Origin: Piscinibacter aquaticus
Lineage (GTDB): Bacteria > Pseudomonadota > Gammaproteobacteria > Burkholderiales > Burkholderiaceae_C
DNA: 64,000 nt
Direction of reading: 5' to 3'
NCBI GenBank assembly: GCA_007994965.1
Contig: VOPW01000001.1
Span: 3,658,001 to 3,722,000, forward strand
Made by a program: the position numbers and the translations under genes. The notes under the pieces are model-generated. The model worked only from the letters and a program-made list of their open reading frames with translations. It was not told where the DNA came from and searched no databases. Below are positions 54,397-63,923 of the stretch, piece by piece. Every line of letters begins with the position of its first letter. Position 1 is the first letter of the stretch.

Positions 54397-54710
54397 TCAA
54401 CACCGGCACACGGCCAAGGCGGTAGCGGCCCCCAGCCCGGCGAGAGCGCCCACCGCCGCGCGCCACGGCCCGGTGGGCGTGCGCCCGGCGCCGTGGTACC
54501 ACGCGGCAAAGAGCAGCCCGGCAATGAGCGCGGCCGGCGCGCCCACGACATACGCCAACGGCACGCTGACCACCAGCCACGCCCAGGGCAGCACGCCCAC
54601 CAGAGGGCCCAGCCAGACGAAGCGCCACACCGTGCGCCGGTCGTGCGCTGGCGCAGCACCGCGGGCAGCCAGCCCAGGCCCGGTGCCCGGAGGCCGTGCA
54701 GGGCGTTCAC
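54397..54710 (-). CDS. Small membrane protein of unknown function
   Basis: Start MNALHGLRAPGLGWLPAVL (ATG 54710), then after a slip near 54660 the frame TVWRFVWLGPLVGVLPWAWLVVSVPLAYVVGAPAAL with at least two hydrophobic helices, and a third near AAVGALAGLGAATAL. Coding appears to continue past the apparent stop into VLSGSVSWPYVAVVAVHGIP near 54320, so the 3' end is unresolved. No family recognised. Its ATG overlaps the stop of the upstream gene (ATGA), so it is part of the DCC operon. Confidence 0.5.
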
Positions 54711-55046
54711 GACGAGCGTCCGTCTGGCTGGGCGGGAACGGCGCGCCAGACACTGCTGGCTACCAGGACCACGGTGACGAAGATGCCGGCCAGGGCGAGG
54801 CCCAGCACGAGGCGCAATTGCTGCACCCAGTCGGCCCCGGGCAAGGCGCCGCCGAACACCAGCACCAGCATCAGCGAACCGGCCAGGGCCAGCACGTCGG
54901 CTGATCGCAACCAGAACTCTGCGCCGAAGTCAGTGCCGCACTGCGCCATCAGCACCCGCCGGGTGATGTCGCGCAGATAGAGCAATGCGGCACCCACGGT
55001 GCCCAGCGTCACGACCGGGGCTCACGAAGAATAGATCGAGGCTCAT
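54707..55046 (-). CDS. Small three-helix membrane protein (one frameshift)
   Basis: About 113 aa. ATG at 55046 follows an excellent AAGGAGA ribosome site; the frame breaks near 55020 and then reads TLGTVGAALLYLRDITRR with helices VLALAGSLMLVLVFGGAL and LVLGLALAGIFVTVVLVASS. The intact part alone starts at 55012. No family recognised. It lies between the DCC protein and another small membrane protein. Confidence 0.6.
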
Positions 55047-55085
55047 GCAGTTCTCCTTGGATCAGTAGATGAAGAGGGCGTGTCC

Positions 55086-55572
55086 TCAGGCCCGCGGCCC
55101 AGGGCGCTCCAGCGCGCAGCTGCCGTGGACGCAATGCGGCACGTGGCGCTGCTGATGGCGCCGGGCGAACAGGCGCAGCACGCGGGGCGCCACGGTCCAG
55201 GCCCATCCGGCCGAGGGTGTGGCGATGCGCCACCACCCACGGGTAGACCCGCCGGGTGATGGGCCGGGTGAGAGGGTGCGCCCAGGCGCGTGCCAGCCAG
55301 GGCGCGCCGACGGTGGCATACAGCAGCGCGATGGCATCCACGCCGCGGTGCCAGTCGCCCAGCACGTCGCGCACGTGCAGGGCGCCCAGCAGGTCTTCGC
55401 GCGCCAGTCCGGCGCTGCGGACGGCCTCGTCGGCGAAGTCCGAAGCGGAGCAATCCACCAGTGCAATGTCACCCTCCCGGTCCAGGGCATGGATTTCGCG
55501 CATCTCGGCGAGGCACAGGCTGCACTGGCCGTCGTAATAGGCGGTCAGCAGCGGTGTAGTGCGGGTGTTCAT
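55086..55572 (-). CDS. DCC (DUF393) thiol-disulfide oxidoreductase-like protein (one frameshift)
   Basis: About 162 aa. The defining DxxCxxC-type motif is YYDGQCSLCLAEM near residues 13-25, and LVDCSASDF follows. The fold is thioredoxin-like and members are linked to redox or membrane processes. The frame breaks near 55200; the repaired end is CALERPGPRA at 55086. A perfect palindrome matching the one before the adjacent GbsR gene lies 18 bases upstream of the ATG, so regulation by GbsR is likely. Confidence 0.8.
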
Positions 55573-55590
55573 GCTTCTTGTCCTTCCATA

Positions 55591-55610
55591 ATTTCTGTAT
55601 AGACAGAAAT
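55591..55610. promoter_or_regulatory. Palindromic operator before the DCC operon
   Basis: ATTTCTGTATAGACAGAAAT, two perfect 8-base arms around ATAG, lying 18 bases upstream of the DCC ATG. The TTTCTGT-N4-ACAGAAA core recurs before the GbsR gene. Probable GbsR-type binding site. Confidence 0.7.
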
Positions 55611-55630
55611 AGTGCGGCAAAAAAGGGGAT

Positions 55631-56149
55631 TCAAGAGCTGCCCTTGCCGCGCAGCAGCCCCTGAATCTTCGCGCCCAGCTTCATGATCCTGACCAGCGTC
55701 TCCGGCGGCAGGCGCAGCATCTCGTCCACCCAGACCGAGGTGGTCTCCATCAGCACCAGCGTCTCGTTGATGCGCTGCCGGGTCACGGGGCTCTCGCGGC
55801 CAAGTTCGGGGTGCGTGAGGCAGTCGCGCAGCGCCTGGATGGTCGGGTCGAACTCCCGCTGCTTGCGCCCACGGACGATGACGCGCAGCAGCTCCCACAC
55901 GTCGCCGGAAGTCTCGAAGTGGTCTCGGCGATCTCCGAGCAGGTGCACCACCTTGACCGGGCCCCAGCCCTGCAGTTCGCGCAGCGAGGTGCTGACGTTG
56001 GATCGTGCCACGCCCAACTGCTCGCACAGCTCGTCGGCGTTCATCGGCCGCCCGGTGACGAAGAGCAACGCGTGGATCTGCGACATGGTGCGGTTCACAC
56101 CCCAGCGCGAACCCATCTCGCCCCAGTGCAGCACGAAGCGCTCCGTCAC
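55631..56149 (-). CDS. GbsR/MarR-family transcriptional regulator
   Basis: 172 aa from GTG at 56149. Typical GbsR start ERFVLHWGEMGSRWGVNRTMSQIHALLF and winged helix MNADELCEQLGVARSNVSTSLRELQGWG. The C-terminal helices are family-like (FETSGDVWELLRVIVRGRKQRE). An ATG at 56207 would add 19 residues in another frame and needs an indel. Palindromes lie upstream of it and of the next operon on the same strand, suggesting autoregulation and control of the DCC/membrane genes. Confidence 0.85.
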   Translation of the reverse strand: MTERFVLHWGEMGSRWGVNRTMSQIHALLFVTGRPMNADELCEQLGVARSNVSTSLRELQGWGPVKVVHLLGDRRDHFETSGDVWELLRVIVRGRKQREFDPTIQALRDCLTHPELGRESPVTRQRINETLVLMETTSVWVDEMLRLPPETLVRIMKLGAKIQGLLRGKGSS

Positions 56150-56231
56150 GGCTGGGAGCCGGGGCCGGCGGCGCGCTTTCGGCAGGCGAGTCGTTGCGAG
56201 CGTCCATGGCGCAACGATACTACTTCGAAAG

Positions 56232-56249
56232 TTTCTGTCAATACAGAAA
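56232..56249. promoter_or_regulatory. Palindromic operator and promoter of the GbsR gene
   Basis: TTTCTGTCAATACAGAAA, perfect 7-base arms. On the minus strand it embeds a consensus -35 TTGACA, followed 16 bases later by TATCGT. Operator over the -35 suits repression. It shares the core with the site at 55591-55610. Confidence 0.7.
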
Positions 56250-56278
56250 TATTGCGGCCAACTCCTCTAGCGGCTGGC

Positions 56279-56865
56279 TCAACCCCGTTCGAACTTGAAC
56301 ACCGCCACGCTGGCCAGCAGGTTCGGCCAGCTGCGCACCGCTTCGCCATCCTGGATGCCGAAGGAGTCGAGGATGCGCAGGCCGTCCTTGCGCGCCAGCA
56401 CCTCGAAATCGGCATAGGTGCCGACGCGGATGTTGGGCGTGTCGTACCACTCGTAGGGCAGTGCCTTGGTCACCGGCATGCGGCCGCTGGCCACGCGCAG
56501 CCGGTTCGGCCAGTGCGCAAAGTTCGGGAAGCTGACGATGCCGATGCGGCCGACGCGCGCCGTCTCGCGCAGCATCTTCTCGGTATTGCGCAGGTGCTGC
56601 AGCGTCTCGAGCTGCAGGACGACGTCGAAGCTGCGGTCGCCGAAGATCGCCAGGGGCCTTCTTCGAGGTTGAGCTGGATGACGTCGACGCCGCGGCGCGT
56701 GCACTCGAGCACGTTGGCATCGTCGATCTCGATGCCGTAGCCGGTGCAGCCGCGCTGCGCCTGCAGGTAGGCGAGCAGCTCGCCGTTGCCGCAACCAAGG
56801 TCGAGCACACGCGAGCCGCGCGGCACCAGCTCGGCGATGATTTCGAGGTCTCTGCGCGGACTCAT
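56279..56865 (-). CDS. metW: Methionine biosynthesis protein MetW (one frameshift)
   Basis: About 195 aa, class I SAM methyltransferase fold. [19 protein letters not shown], then [22 protein letters not shown] and [19 protein letters not shown]-terminal [20 protein letters not shown] is the MetW signature. It pairs with MetX and is thought to stimulate homoserine acylation. The frame breaks near 56655. Its ATG overlaps the metX stop. Confidence 0.93.
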
Positions 56866-57995
56866 GCGCCCACCTCCTTGGCAGAAGGTTGTCGAAGCCC
56901 GCGCGCAGCACGCCGTGGTAGCGCGGGTCGTCGAGCAGGAAGGCATCGTGGCCGTGGGGCGCGTCGATCTCGGCGTAGCTGACGCGATGCCGGTTGTCGA
57001 GCAGCGCCTTGACGATCTCGCGCGAGCGCGCCGGCGAGAAGCGCCAGTCGGTGGTGAAGCTGACGATCTGGAAGCGGCACTTCGCCGCCGCGAAGGCGCG
57101 CGTGAGATCGCCGCCATGCTCGCGCGCCGGATCGAAATAGTCGAGCGCGCGGGTGATCAGCAGGTAGGTGTTGGCGTCGAAATACTCGCTGAACTTGTCG
57201 CCCTGGTGGCGCAGGTAGCTCTCGATCTCGAACTCGATCTCCTGCGTGGAGTAGCCGAGCTCGGCGGCACGCATCGCGCGGCCGAACTTCTTCTCCATCG
57301 CATCGTCGGAGAGGTAGGTGATGTGGCCGATCATGCGCGCCACGCGCAGGCCGCGCTTGGGCACCACGCCGTGAGCGTAGAAGTGGCCGCCGTGGAACTC
57401 GGGGTCGGTCACGATCGCGCGCCGCGCCACCTCGTTGAAGGCGATGTTCTGTGCCGAGAGGTTCGGCGCGGTGGCCACCGCGATGCACTGGCGAAGGCGA
57501 TCCGGGTAACGCAGCGACCAGCTCAGCGCCTGCATGCCGCCGAGGCTGCCGCCGAGCACCGCGGCGAGCCTCGTGATGCCCAGCCGGTCGAGCAGGCGCG
57601 CCTGCGCATCGACCCAGTCTTCCACCGTGACCACCGGGAAGTCGGCGCCGTAGATGCGGCCGGTGGCGGGGTTCGTGCATCGGCCCCGTCGAGCCGAAGC
57701 AGGAGCCGGGGTTGTTGACGCCGATGACGAAGAAGCGGTCGGTGTCCAGCGGCTTGCCGGGGCCGACGAGGTTGTCCCACCAGCCTTCGCTCTTCGGCTG
57801 GCCCGCATAACTGCCGGCCACGTGGTGCGACGCGTTCAGTGCGTGGCACACCAGCACCGCATTGCTCTTGTCGGCGTTGAGCGTGCCGTAGGTTTCGTAG
57901 ACGAGCGTGTAGTCGGCGAGCGTCGCGCCGCTTTTCAGCGGCAGCGGCTCGGCGAACGCCATCGATTTCGCTTCGACCTGTCCCAGCGATCCCAT
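56862..57995 (-). CDS. metX: Homoserine O-acyltransferase MetX (two frameshifts)
   Basis: About 377 aa, alpha/beta-hydrolase fold. [19 protein letters not shown] near the start, nucleophile elbow [13 protein letters not shown] with the catalytic Ser, and terminal His in [13 protein letters not shown]. It acylates homoserine (acetyl or succinyl; the donor cannot be decided from sequence) for methionine synthesis. Breaks near 57680 and 56880; the restored end is AKEVGA at 56862. A promoter and hairpin lie upstream. Confidence 0.93.
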   Translation of the reverse strand: MGSLGQVEAKSMAFAEPLPLKSGATLADYTLVYETYGTLNADKSNAVLVCHALNASHHVAGSYAGQPKSEGWWDNLVGPGKPLDTDRFFVIGVNNPGSCFGSTGPMHEPRHRPHLRRRLPGGHGGRLGRCAGAPARPAGHHEARRGARRQPRRHAGAELVAALPGSPSPVHRGGHRAEPLGTEHRLQRGGAARDRDRPRVPRRPLLRSRRGAQARPARGAHDRPHHLPLRRCDGEEVRPRDACRRARLLHAGDRVRDRELPAPPGRQVQRVFRRQHLPADHPRARLFRSGARAWRRSHARLRGGEVPLPDRQLHHRLALLAGALARDRQGAARQPASRQLRRDRRAPRPRCLPARRPALPRRAARGLRQPSAKEVGA

Positions 57996-58010
57996 GGGGG
58001 CCTCGACATG

Positions 58011-58044
58011 AAAAACCCGGCGGCCGCCAAAGCGGAACGCCGGG
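58011..58044 (-). terminator. Terminator-like hairpin in the metX leader
   Basis: On the minus strand, stem CCCGGCG / CGCCGGG closed by a 15-base loop and followed by TTTTT, ending 15 bases before the metX ATG. It is downstream of a good promoter at 58067-58094, so it can work as an attenuator of metX as well as a terminator of the upstream kinase gene. Confidence 0.6.
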
Positions 58045-58066
58045 TGTGCGTCCTTCTTTAGCTGAA

Positions 58067-58094
58067 CTTATAAAGCGCTCGCAAGCCGGAACAA
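58067..58094 (-). promoter_or_regulatory. metX: Sigma70-like promoter of metX
   Basis: Minus strand TTGTTC (58094-58089) and TATAAG (58072-58067) with a 17-base spacer. A start near 58060 would give a leader of about 65 bases that contains the hairpin. Confidence 0.55.
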
Positions 58095-58136
58095 ATCAGC
58101 GCTGGCGGCAAGTATAGCGGCGCCTCCTGCGCACCT

Positions 58137-60650
58137 TCACAGCGGAATCGGCGCGGTCTCGGTCGCGCCGCGCGCCGGCAGGTGGATCAGGAACAGCGCG
58201 CCGCCCTCGCTGCGGTTCTCCGCATGGATGCGCCCGCCGTGCGCCTCGATGATCTTGCGGCAGATCGCCAGGCCGAGACCGGTGCCGCCCGAGCCGTCCT
58301 TCGTGAGGCTCGACTGCACGAAGGCCTCGAACACATGCTCGATCTCGTCGGGCGGGATGCCGGGGCCCTGGTCGGCGATGCCGATGCGGATCTCGCCGGC
58401 CGGCGTGGTCTCGCCGCTCAGCGCGATGACGCCGTGGAAGGGCGAGAACTTGATCGCATTGGCCAGCACGTTGCGCACCACCTGCTGGAAGCGCATCGGG
58501 TCGACCTTGGCCACCAGCGGCAGATCGGAGAGCTTCAGATCGAGCCGCAGCTGCCGGCCGGCGAGCAGCGGGTCGATCTCGCGCGCCACCTCGCGCACCA
58601 GCGTGCGCAGGTCGGCGCGTTCGAGGTGGAAGGTGCCCACCGTGCTCTCGATCTTGGAGACGTCGAGCAGGTCGTTCACGAGCGCGAGCATGCGCTGGCC
58701 CGAGGCATGGATGTCGGCGAACATCGACGCCAGCTTCTCGTGCTGGCGGCCGCGCACCATGCCCAGCTCCGAGAAGCCGAGGATCGACTGAAGCGGCGTG
58801 CGCAGCTCGTGGCTGATGTTGGCGATGAACTCGCTCTTCGCGCGCGAGGCTTCCTCGGCGGCGTCGCGCGCATCGCGGGTGGCGCGCTCGGCCGCGCGGA
58901 ATTCGCTCACGTCCATCAGCACGACGAGGATGCCGGCCGGCGTGCCGTCGTCGCCGTGCACGGCCACCTTGATCAGCACCGCGTCGCGGCGCGTGCCGTC
59001 GCGGTGCATCACGCTGCTCTCGTAGCTGGTGCGGCCGCCGTTGCGCAGCAGCTCGCGGTCGCGTTCGCTGTGCAGCACAGCCTCCTCGGCGCTGAGGTAG
59101 CTGGACGCCGCCCGGCCGATCACGTCGTCGCGCCGGCGGCCGGTGAATTCCTCCCAGGCCTGGGTTGACGCTGACATAGCGGCCCAGCGTGTCGAGCATC
59201 GACAGCGGCAGCGGGCTGATCTCGAGCATCAGCGCCGAGACCTTCAGCTGCGTCTGCAGCTTCTGCTGGGCGACCACACGGTCGGTCACGTCGGCCGCGC
59301 TGCCGGCGAAGCCGACGATGCGCCCGCCCTGCACCAGCGGCACCACCGCCACGTCGAAATGGCGGGTGCGCTCGGCGCCGGCTCCGGGAACGGTGAGCTG
59401 TGCCTGCCGCACCGCGACACGGCTGTCCGGCGAGAACAGCGACTGCACCGCAGCGCGCTGCTCGGGCAGCACGAGTTCGTGCAGCTGCCGGCCCATGGCC
59501 TGCCGCGCGGCATCGCCGCCGATGGCCTGCCAGCGCTCGTTGACGAAGGTGATCGCGCCGCGTTCATCGGTGCGGAAGATCAGATCCTGCACGCTGCGGA
59601 TGGTCACGCTGAGTTCGCGCTCGCGCCGCGCCACTTCCGCCTGGGCCTCGTCGAGCTGGGCACGCGCCGCTTCGCGGGCACGCAGGCTGCGCGTGGCCAG
59701 CAGCGTCATCACCAGCACCGCCAGCACGACCACGGTGCCGATGGCGGCAAACGGCCGGAAGCCCTGCCACCAGCCACATCGACCGCCGCATGCGGGTACT
59801 CGACCAGCACCACCAGCGGCCGCGAGCGCGAGACCCGGAAGGCGACCAGCTGCTCCTCGCTGCGCACACCGGTGCCAAGGTAGGTGGCATGCTCGCGTGC
59901 CGGCAGGTAGTCGCGGAACACGGGGTGGCTCGCGAGCGTCGTGCCGGCGGGCACCGGCACCGAGGCGGTGGCGGCCAGCAGGGCCCCGTCGTAGCCGGTC
60001 AGCACCGCGCCGCCGAGCCGGTCGGCCACGGTGAGCTCGAGCTGGTTGGCGAACGCATCGGCGTTGAGCAGCGCCACCAGCAGGGCCGGCTCGCCGTTGC
60101 GCAACTCCATGCCGCGCAGCAGCGGTATGAAGCCCACCGTCGCGGGCACGGCCGCGCCACGCTGCGAGAGATCGGCCAGCGTGCGGCCGGCCACGAAGGG
60201 GCCGAGTCGGTCCCGGTCGACCGCCGGCCAAGCGCCGAGCCGCCGCGGATCGATCGTCACGCCGGCGTCGCGCGGCACCGTGCTGGTCAGCACGCGGCCT
60301 CGAGCATCCAGCACCGCGAGGCTGCGCAGGAACGGAAGACCGACCATCGCCTGGTTGAGCACCGGCGTCACCTCGCCGATCTGCGCCGGCGTCTGCGTGC
60401 CGAGCAGTTCACCGAGCGAGGCCATCGCGATGGCCGTGGTCTCGACGGTGCGCGTGGCCTGCTCCTCGAGCACGCGCGCCAGCAGCTCGTTGCGCGCGCG
60501 CTGGTTCTCCAGCTTCTCCTCGTGCTCGGACCAGCCGAGCCAGGCCACCACCGCGGCCACCGCGAGCGCGAGCGCCGCGCCGGCCCAGGGCACGGCACGG
60601 CTCAGCCGCGTCGGGGTGGCGCGCTGCGGGCGCGCTGCGGTCGACGACAC
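58137..60650 (-). CDS. Membrane sensor histidine kinase with periplasmic sensor and two PAS domains (two frameshifts)
   Basis: About 837 aa. GTG start at 60650; helix WAGAALALAVAAVVAWLGW; a ~280-residue double-CACHE-like periplasmic sensor; helix AAIGTVVVLAVLVMTLLA; PAS one (ITFVNERWQAIGGDA) and PAS two (EEFTGRRRDDVIG). Kinase core: H-box NISHELRTPLQSILGFSEL, N-box VLANAIKFSP, DQGPGIPP and GTGLGLAICRKIIEAHGG. Breaks near 59780 and 59170. It is 14 bases after a periplasmic binding protein gene, probably one operon. Confidence 0.88.
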
Positions 60651-60664
60651 GCCCTGGCGTCCCC

Positions 60665-61467
60665 TCAGGGCTGCAGCACGGCGATGGCGCCGAGGCCATG
60701 CCGCTTGGCCGCCGCTTCGAGCCGGCCATCGCGCTTGATCCGCGCGACGAATTCGTCGACGGTGGCGAGCCAGGCGTCGTCGCCCTGCTTTACCGCGTAG
60801 GCGTAGGGCAGCACATGGAAGGGTTTGGGGGGAGATCAGCATGGCCCAGTCGGCGTTGTCGAGCAGGCGCCGGCTGTAGGGGTAGTCGGTCATGAACACG
60901 TCGACGCGGCCCGCCTCGAGCTCGCGCTCGCGCGTGGCCGGCGGCTTGACCACCACCATGGTCGCCTGCTTCAGCGCCGCGGCCATCACTGGCTCCATGA
61001 AGGTGCCGGCCTGCACCGCCACCTGCACGCCGGGCTTGTCGATGTCGGCCCACTCGCGCACCACCCGGTTGCTGCGCGTGGTGATCGCATAGATGTCGCT
61101 CTGCAGGTAGGGCCTCGGTGAAAGCCAGCTGCGCGGCGCGCGCCGGCAGCACGCCGACGGCGAACATCGCCACGTCGCAGCGGTCGCCCTTGAGGTCGTC
61201 GATCAGCTTCTGGAACGAGCTCTCCACGTACTCGACCTTCCACTTGCCGTCGCGGCCGAACTCGGCCGAGAGGTCGATGTCGATGCCGCCGAGCTGCTGC
61301 GTGCGCGGGTTGCGGAAGGTGATGCCGTAGTAATCCGGCCAGATGCACACGCGCACGGTCTGCGCGGCCTTGACGCGCTCGAGCACTGGCCCGGCCTGCG
61401 CGGCGCCGGCGGCGAGGATCGGCAGCGCGGCGGCACACAGCGCGCGCAGGGCTGGGAAGGTCTTCAT
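60665..61467 (-). CDS. Periplasmic amino-acid-type substrate-binding protein (two frameshifts)
   Basis: About 267 aa. Signal peptide ALRALCAAALPILAAGAAQA, then the SBP_bac_3 pattern: VRVCIWPDYYGITFRNPRTQQLGGIDIDL and KLIDDLKGDRCDVAMFAVGV; C-terminal lobe VQVAVQAGTFMEP and DVFMTDYPYSRRLL. Breaks near 61110 and 60830; the repaired end is KRHGLGAIAVLQP. No permease or ATPase is nearby, so it may serve as a sensing receptor for the kinase that follows. Confidence 0.85.
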
Positions 61468-61567
61468 CGCGGAGCTCCGTGGGTTCGTGGGGTGGATTGT
61501 CGGGCAAAACACTTCTATCATTTCGATTTCGCTCGCCATGGACCGCCCGATCCGGCAAAATTAGGCA

Positions 61568-62237
61568 ATGGCCGCCTCCGACCCTTCATCCTCGTCCGAG
61601 CCCTACACCACCATCGAGGTGGCCAGCCTGCTCGGGCTGGCCGTGCGATCGGTGCAACTGATGGTCGACCGTGGCGAACTCGACGCCTGGAAGACCCCCG
61701 GCGGCCACCGGCGCATCTCGCGCGCCTCGGTGGAGCGCTGGCTGGCCGAGCGCCGCGGCGGCACCCGGCCGGCCGACGCTGCCGCCCGCAGCCCCGCACG
61801 GCGCGCGCAGCGCGTGCTGCTGATCGAGGACTCGGTGCACTTCCAGAACCTGGTGCGCCTGCTGGCCGGCCAGAAGTTTCCGCAGGTCGAGCTGCACGTG
61901 GCCGACGAGGGCTTCGTCGGCCCTGGCCATGGCCGGGCAACTGCAGCCCGACGTGCTGATCGTCGACATCCTGCTGCCGGGCATCGATGGCGCCACGCTG
62001 ATCACCAGCCTGCGCTCCCACCCGCAGTTCCGCCAGAGCCGCCTGATCGTCATCACCTCGCTCGACGAATCGCAGCGCGAGCCCTATGCCTTCGCGCTGG
62101 CCGGCGTGCCGGTGGTGCACAAGCCCAATCTGGTGGCCGAACTGCCGTGCCTGCTGGCCGACGCCCTCGGCGCCTCGGCGGCACCGGCGCCTTCCCCGCC
62201 CCATGAACCGTCCGCGCGTGCTGCTGGTCGACGATGA
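61568..62237 (+). CDS. HTH-receiver protein: excisionase-type DNA-binding domain plus REC (one frameshift)
   Basis: About 222 aa. An N-terminal MerR/excisionase-like helix-turn-helix, YTTIEVASLLGLAVRSVQLMVDRGE and TPGGHRRISRASVERWL (residues ~12-60), precedes a receiver domain: VLLIEDSVHFQN and phosphorylated Asp in VLIVDILLPGIDG, with Thr/Ser in VITSLDE and Lys in VVHKPN. DNA-binding before REC is the reverse of the common order. The frame breaks near 61920; a stop at 62206 (ATGA with the next gene) or 62237 is possible. Divergent from the binding protein by 100 bases. Confidence 0.8.
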
Positions 62238-62965
62238 CCCGTCGATCCGCCGCTTCGTCGCGCTGGCGCTGGAAGACCTCGACCTCGAGCTGGTCGAGGC
62301 CGGCAGCGTCGCGCAGGCGCGCGAACGGCTGGCCGAGGGCGCGGGCTACGCGCTGATCGTCACCGACCTGATGATGCCCGGGAGACCGGGCTCGACCTGC
62401 TGCAGCACCTGGCCGAGCAGCCGGCGCAGCGCGGCAGTGCGAGGCTCGCGGTCTTCAGCGCCGGCCTCAATGCGGCCATGCAGGCGCGACTGGCGGGCTT
62501 CGACGTCTGGCGGCAGCTCTCCAAACCGATCTCGGTGCTCGAACTCGAGGACTGCGTGCGCGAGGCGCTCGGGGCGGCAACGGCGACCGGGGCCGCCGCG
62601 ATCGCCCTGACCGCCACCGCGCCGCCGCGCAGCGACCTCGGGGCTGCGGCCGAAGCGGCGGTCATGCGCCACTTTGCGGGCGATCGGGCGCTCTTCGTGG
62701 CCTATCGGACCAGTTGCATCGCCCAGTTCGAGGCCGACATCCGCGCCGGCGATGCCGCCCTCGCCCAGGGCGACATGCCCACGCTGCGCCGCCTCGCGCA
62801 CAGCCTCAAGAGCGTGCTGGCGACCCTCGGCGAGGAGGGTGGCAGCGAAGTCGCACGCCAGCTGGAGGACGCTGCCGGCCGATTCGCCGCACCCGACTGC
62901 GTTCCCGCTCTGGCAGAGCCTGCGCGATCACCGGCGTCACAGCGCTGAAATCACCCACGATCTGA
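62203..62965 (+). CDS. REC-HPt phosphorelay protein (two frameshifts)
   Basis: About 253 aa. Receiver: VLLVDDDPSIRRFV and Asp in LIVTDLMMPG, Lys in QLSKPIS. C-terminal HPt domain: FEADIRAGDAALAQGD then phospho-accepting His in LRRLAHSLKSVLATLG. It can pass phosphate between the kinase and the HTH-REC protein. Breaks near 62385 and 62905, so the exact C-terminus is uncertain (candidates 62948-62997). Confidence 0.75.
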
Positions 62966-62994
62966 GCGACGGCTGCACGAACGATTCACCCATT

Positions 62995-63023
62995 TGATAC
63001 GTGGCGCCACAGCGTTTGTATCA
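62995..63023. repeat. Nested inverted repeats between convergent response-regulator genes
   Basis: TGATAC (62995-63000) and GTATCA (63018-63023) flank an internal palindrome GTGGCGCCAC (63001-63010). They lie between the REC-HPt and LuxR genes, which converge. No T run; a hairpin or protein site. Confidence 0.4.
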
Positions 63024-63037
63024 TTTGAAGCCGACCG

Positions 63038-63923
63038 TCAGCGCAACTCCCGGCTGGCCAGCGCCGCCGCGGCGGCGCGCGTCTCGACACCGAGCTTCTC
63101 GAACACGTGCTCGAGGTGCTTGTTGACGGTGCGCGGGCTCATGCCGAGGATCTCCGCGACATCGCGGTTGGTCTTGCCCTTGGCGATCCACGACAGCACC
63201 TCGGTCTCGCGCGGCGTCAGCGCCGCGGTGGTCAGCCGCGAGGCCGGCGCCTCGCCGGCCTCGCGCAGCCGCAGCAGCCACATCGTCTCGCCCAGCCCCA
63301 CCTCGCCGAGGCGGCGCGCGCCGAGCACACGCCCCTCGGGCGCGGCGTGCTGCGCTTCGTCGCCCGCGGCCATCAGCCGTGCGATGCAGGCGGCCTCGGC
63401 GTCGGCCGCATCGGCGAAGCACTCGGCGATGCGCGCGTGCGCCTGCGGCGAGCGCCAGCGATGCGGCCGCGGGCATCGAGCACCAGCACGCCCAGGCCGC
63501 CGACGTCGACCGCCTCGCGCGCCAGCCGCACCGCGCGGGCGTTGCGCACGTGGGTGGCCAGCCGCGCCAGCACTTCCTGAGCCCGCACCGGCTTGACCAC
63601 GTAATCGACACCGCCGGCGGCGAAGCCGGCGACGATGTGCTCGGTCTCGGCCAGCCCGGTCATGAAGATCACCGGCACGTGCGCGAAGGCCGGCTGCGCC
63701 TTGATGCGCCGGCAGGTCTCGAAGCCGTCGAGGCCGGGCATCAGCGCATCGAGCAGGATCGCATCGGGCACGGCCAGTCGATCTGCGCCAGCGCGGCCTC
63801 GCCGTCGGGCGCGACGAGCACGGTATAGCCCTCGGCCTCCAGCTCGCTGCACAGCGCGCCCAGCGACGAGGGCACGTCGTCGACGACGAGCACGACATCG
63901 CGCGAGGCCGCTGCTTCGCTCAT
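63038..63923 (-). CDS. LuxR-type response regulator (two frameshifts)
   Basis: About 295 aa. Receiver: VVLVVDDVPSSLGAL and, after a break near 63790, Asp in AILLDALMPGLDG, Thr in FMTGLAETEH, Lys in YVVKPV. A middle PAS-like segment follows, broken near 63460. The C-terminal LuxR HTH is LTPRETEVLSWIAKGKTNRDVAEILGMSPRTVNKHLEHVFEKLGV. Start ATG 63923 overlaps the upstream stop (ATGA). Confidence 0.87.

Noticed and set aside
58011..58094. SAM or SAH riboswitch upstream of metX
   Set aside because: The leader is only about 65 bases with a single hairpin; none of the conserved riboswitch cores is recognised.
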